A DNA stretch of 64,000 nt from Coriobacteriia bacterium (GTDB lineage: Bacteria; Actinomycetota; Coriobacteriia; Coriobacteriales; Eggerthellaceae), in assembly GCA_030537355.1 (NCBI GenBank), contig JAUNNF010000004.1:1-64000 (forward strand), written 5' to 3'. The notes beneath the pieces are model-generated. The model had not been told where the DNA came from and did no database searches. It was given only the letters and a program-made list of their open reading frames with translations. Shown piece after piece: positions 62,781 through 64,000 of this stretch. Positions within the stretch are counted from its first letter, which is position 1. Each line of letters begins with the position of its first letter. A program made the translations under genes and the position numbers.

Positions 62781-64000
62781 TATATGCTCCCTGATTTACT
62801 AATTTTTCTCTTAATTGATCTGTGTTAACATTTTTAGGAGCAATGTTTTCTTTTATTGCCATAGCAGCTGCTGTACCTGCTGCCTCACCAAAAGCCATAC
62901 AAGAAGGCATCATTCTGATAGCAGATGCTGCCATAGATTCTGCAGAAATAGAACGTCCAGCAACAAATAGATTGTCAACACCTTTAGCAACCAAACAAGG
63001 ATAAGGTACACCAAAATAAGGACCAGCTGTTGGAGGTACAAATGTTCCTCCCTCGTCTTCTAAATTGTGAGTATCCATGCAAGTTGCCATAACAGCAATA
63101 TCATCATCATGTAGCTTACAATCTGCAACTTCAGCACCTGTCAAAATGTACTCACCTTCAATATGCCTTGTTTCGCGAATTCCCATAGTATCCGCAATAT
63201 CCACTATTACAGAGTTCTCAAAGCCGACACAATGTTTTTTCATAAATTCATGAACTTTAAATGCTTGTTGCAAACACTCAATTTCGCCTCGTGTTAAATC
63301 TTCTGTTTTTGTACCATCGGCATTATTTATACGAGTAACATTTAAGTGATAAATACCCTCTTCAATATCTTTAAATACACAAATTTCAGCACGAGGAATA
63401 TCTCCCCAATCATCCTTATGTTCTTTAATAGTCCAACTAAATGGGCCAAAGAAAGGTCGAATTTCATCTTTATGTTCTGCCATATGAGCAGTTAATGCCT
63501 CTGTGTCAACATTACCAACTCTCAAAAACAAACTCATAGGTTGGATATTGCCTGTCTCTTCATTGCCGAGTACACATTTAACACCAGCTCTATAAGCAAC
63601 ATCAGCATCGCCTGAACAATCAATCACAAGATCAGCCTCAATTAAGCCCAGACCATCCTTGTTTGAAACAACGATACCAGTAATCTTTCCGTCTTTAACA
63701 ATAGTATCTACAAATTGAGTATTAAGAAGAATCTCAACACCAGCTTCTAATAATTTATTTGTACAAAGAAACTTAAAATATTCAGCACTAAAAGGTCCAA
63801 CATTGTTGTGTCCAATACGGAAAAACTGCTGTATGGCTCTCCATTATGAACATCTTTCGGATGAACGGCCTTACCTGCAGTTACCATATCATCTACTAGT
63901 TCTTCGAAAATACCACGAACAACCATATTTTCTGCGTTAGCATCAAATGAAGTCATGAAAGGGCCAACCATACCTATGGTTGCCATACCTCCAACACAAC
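62770..64000 (-). pseudogene. Second FAD-dependent oxidoreductase, frameshifted and cut by the window
   Basis: The C-terminal 285 residues (CSGDADVAYRAG, GIRETRHIEG, DNLFVAGRSISAESM) and an N-terminal fragment (IGMVGPFMTSFDA to HNGEPY) belong to one PF12831-like protein but lie in different frames. Reading through gives QQFFRIGHNNVGPFSAEYFK in the C-terminal frame, so a one-base deletion lies at about 63826-63845. The N-terminus is beyond the window. A sequencing error cannot be excluded. Confidence 0.7.

Overview
This window is A+T-rich DNA (clearly below 40% G+C by eye) with the standard genetic code. It comes from a Gram-positive-type, probably anaerobic and host-associated bacterium. The evidence is two SipW-type signal peptidases with TasA/camelysin-like secreted substrates, a GlpA-type flavoprotein with a DUF1667 partner, FtsB/DivIC-like and EngB housekeeping genes, and sodium:solute symporters paired with FAD-dependent oxidoreductases. 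Clostridia or a low-GC Coriobacteriia would fit; the sequence alone does not decide.

Left chromosomal arm (1-10.65 kb). A REP-associated tyrosine transposase (RAYT)-like gene is followed by a large FtsX-type permease, a DJ-1/PfpI protein, and a minus-strand operon: class-V aminotransferase, P-loop PEPCK/HPr-kinase-like protein, SPL-family radical SAM protein, nucleosidase-like protein and SDR. Four copies of a short GGGGCTGCCCC palindrome lie between or inside these gene ends. A SAM methyltransferase ends exactly in attL.

Prophage (about 10,655-46,907, roughly 36 kb). An apparently complete siphovirus-type prophage is integrated in a tRNA-Ala(TGC) gene, with a 48-bp direct repeat at each end. 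The right end carries the lysogeny module (repressor, secreted protein, integrase). Leftward come the early genes (HTH/excisionase, SSB-like protein, replication initiator with an iteron origin, DnaC-like loader, many small genes, VRR-NUC, HNH, a RinA/ArpU-like regulator, a YqaJ exonuclease and a 613-aa TerD-like protein). Next are a candidate packaging site, HNH, terminase, portal, capsid, tail tube, a frameshifted tail chaperone, tape measure and baseplate genes. The leftmost part is a diversity-generating retroelement (DGR): a variable C-type-lectin-like tail-tip protein, its variable repeat (VR), a stem-loop, the template repeat (TR) and a reverse transcriptase. TR and VR differ at 9 of 104 positions, and all 9 are template adenines. 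This is the most striking system in the window: the prophage appears able to rewrite the tip of its receptor-binding protein.

Right chromosomal arm (46.9-64 kb). tRNA-Ala and tRNA-Ile are followed by FtsB/DivIC-like and EngB genes, DUF1667 with an unusual fused 897-aa GlpA/FAD-NAD oxidoreductase, an amino-acid permease and tRNA-Leu. Then comes a SipW/TasA-like secretion cluster that includes an ORF with no ATG/GTG/TTG start. The last part is a sugar-alcohol/carbon-utilisation cluster (two near-duplicate SSS symporters around an MtlD-like dehydrogenase, then two FAD-dependent oxidoreductases). The second oxidoreductase has a frameshift and runs off the window.
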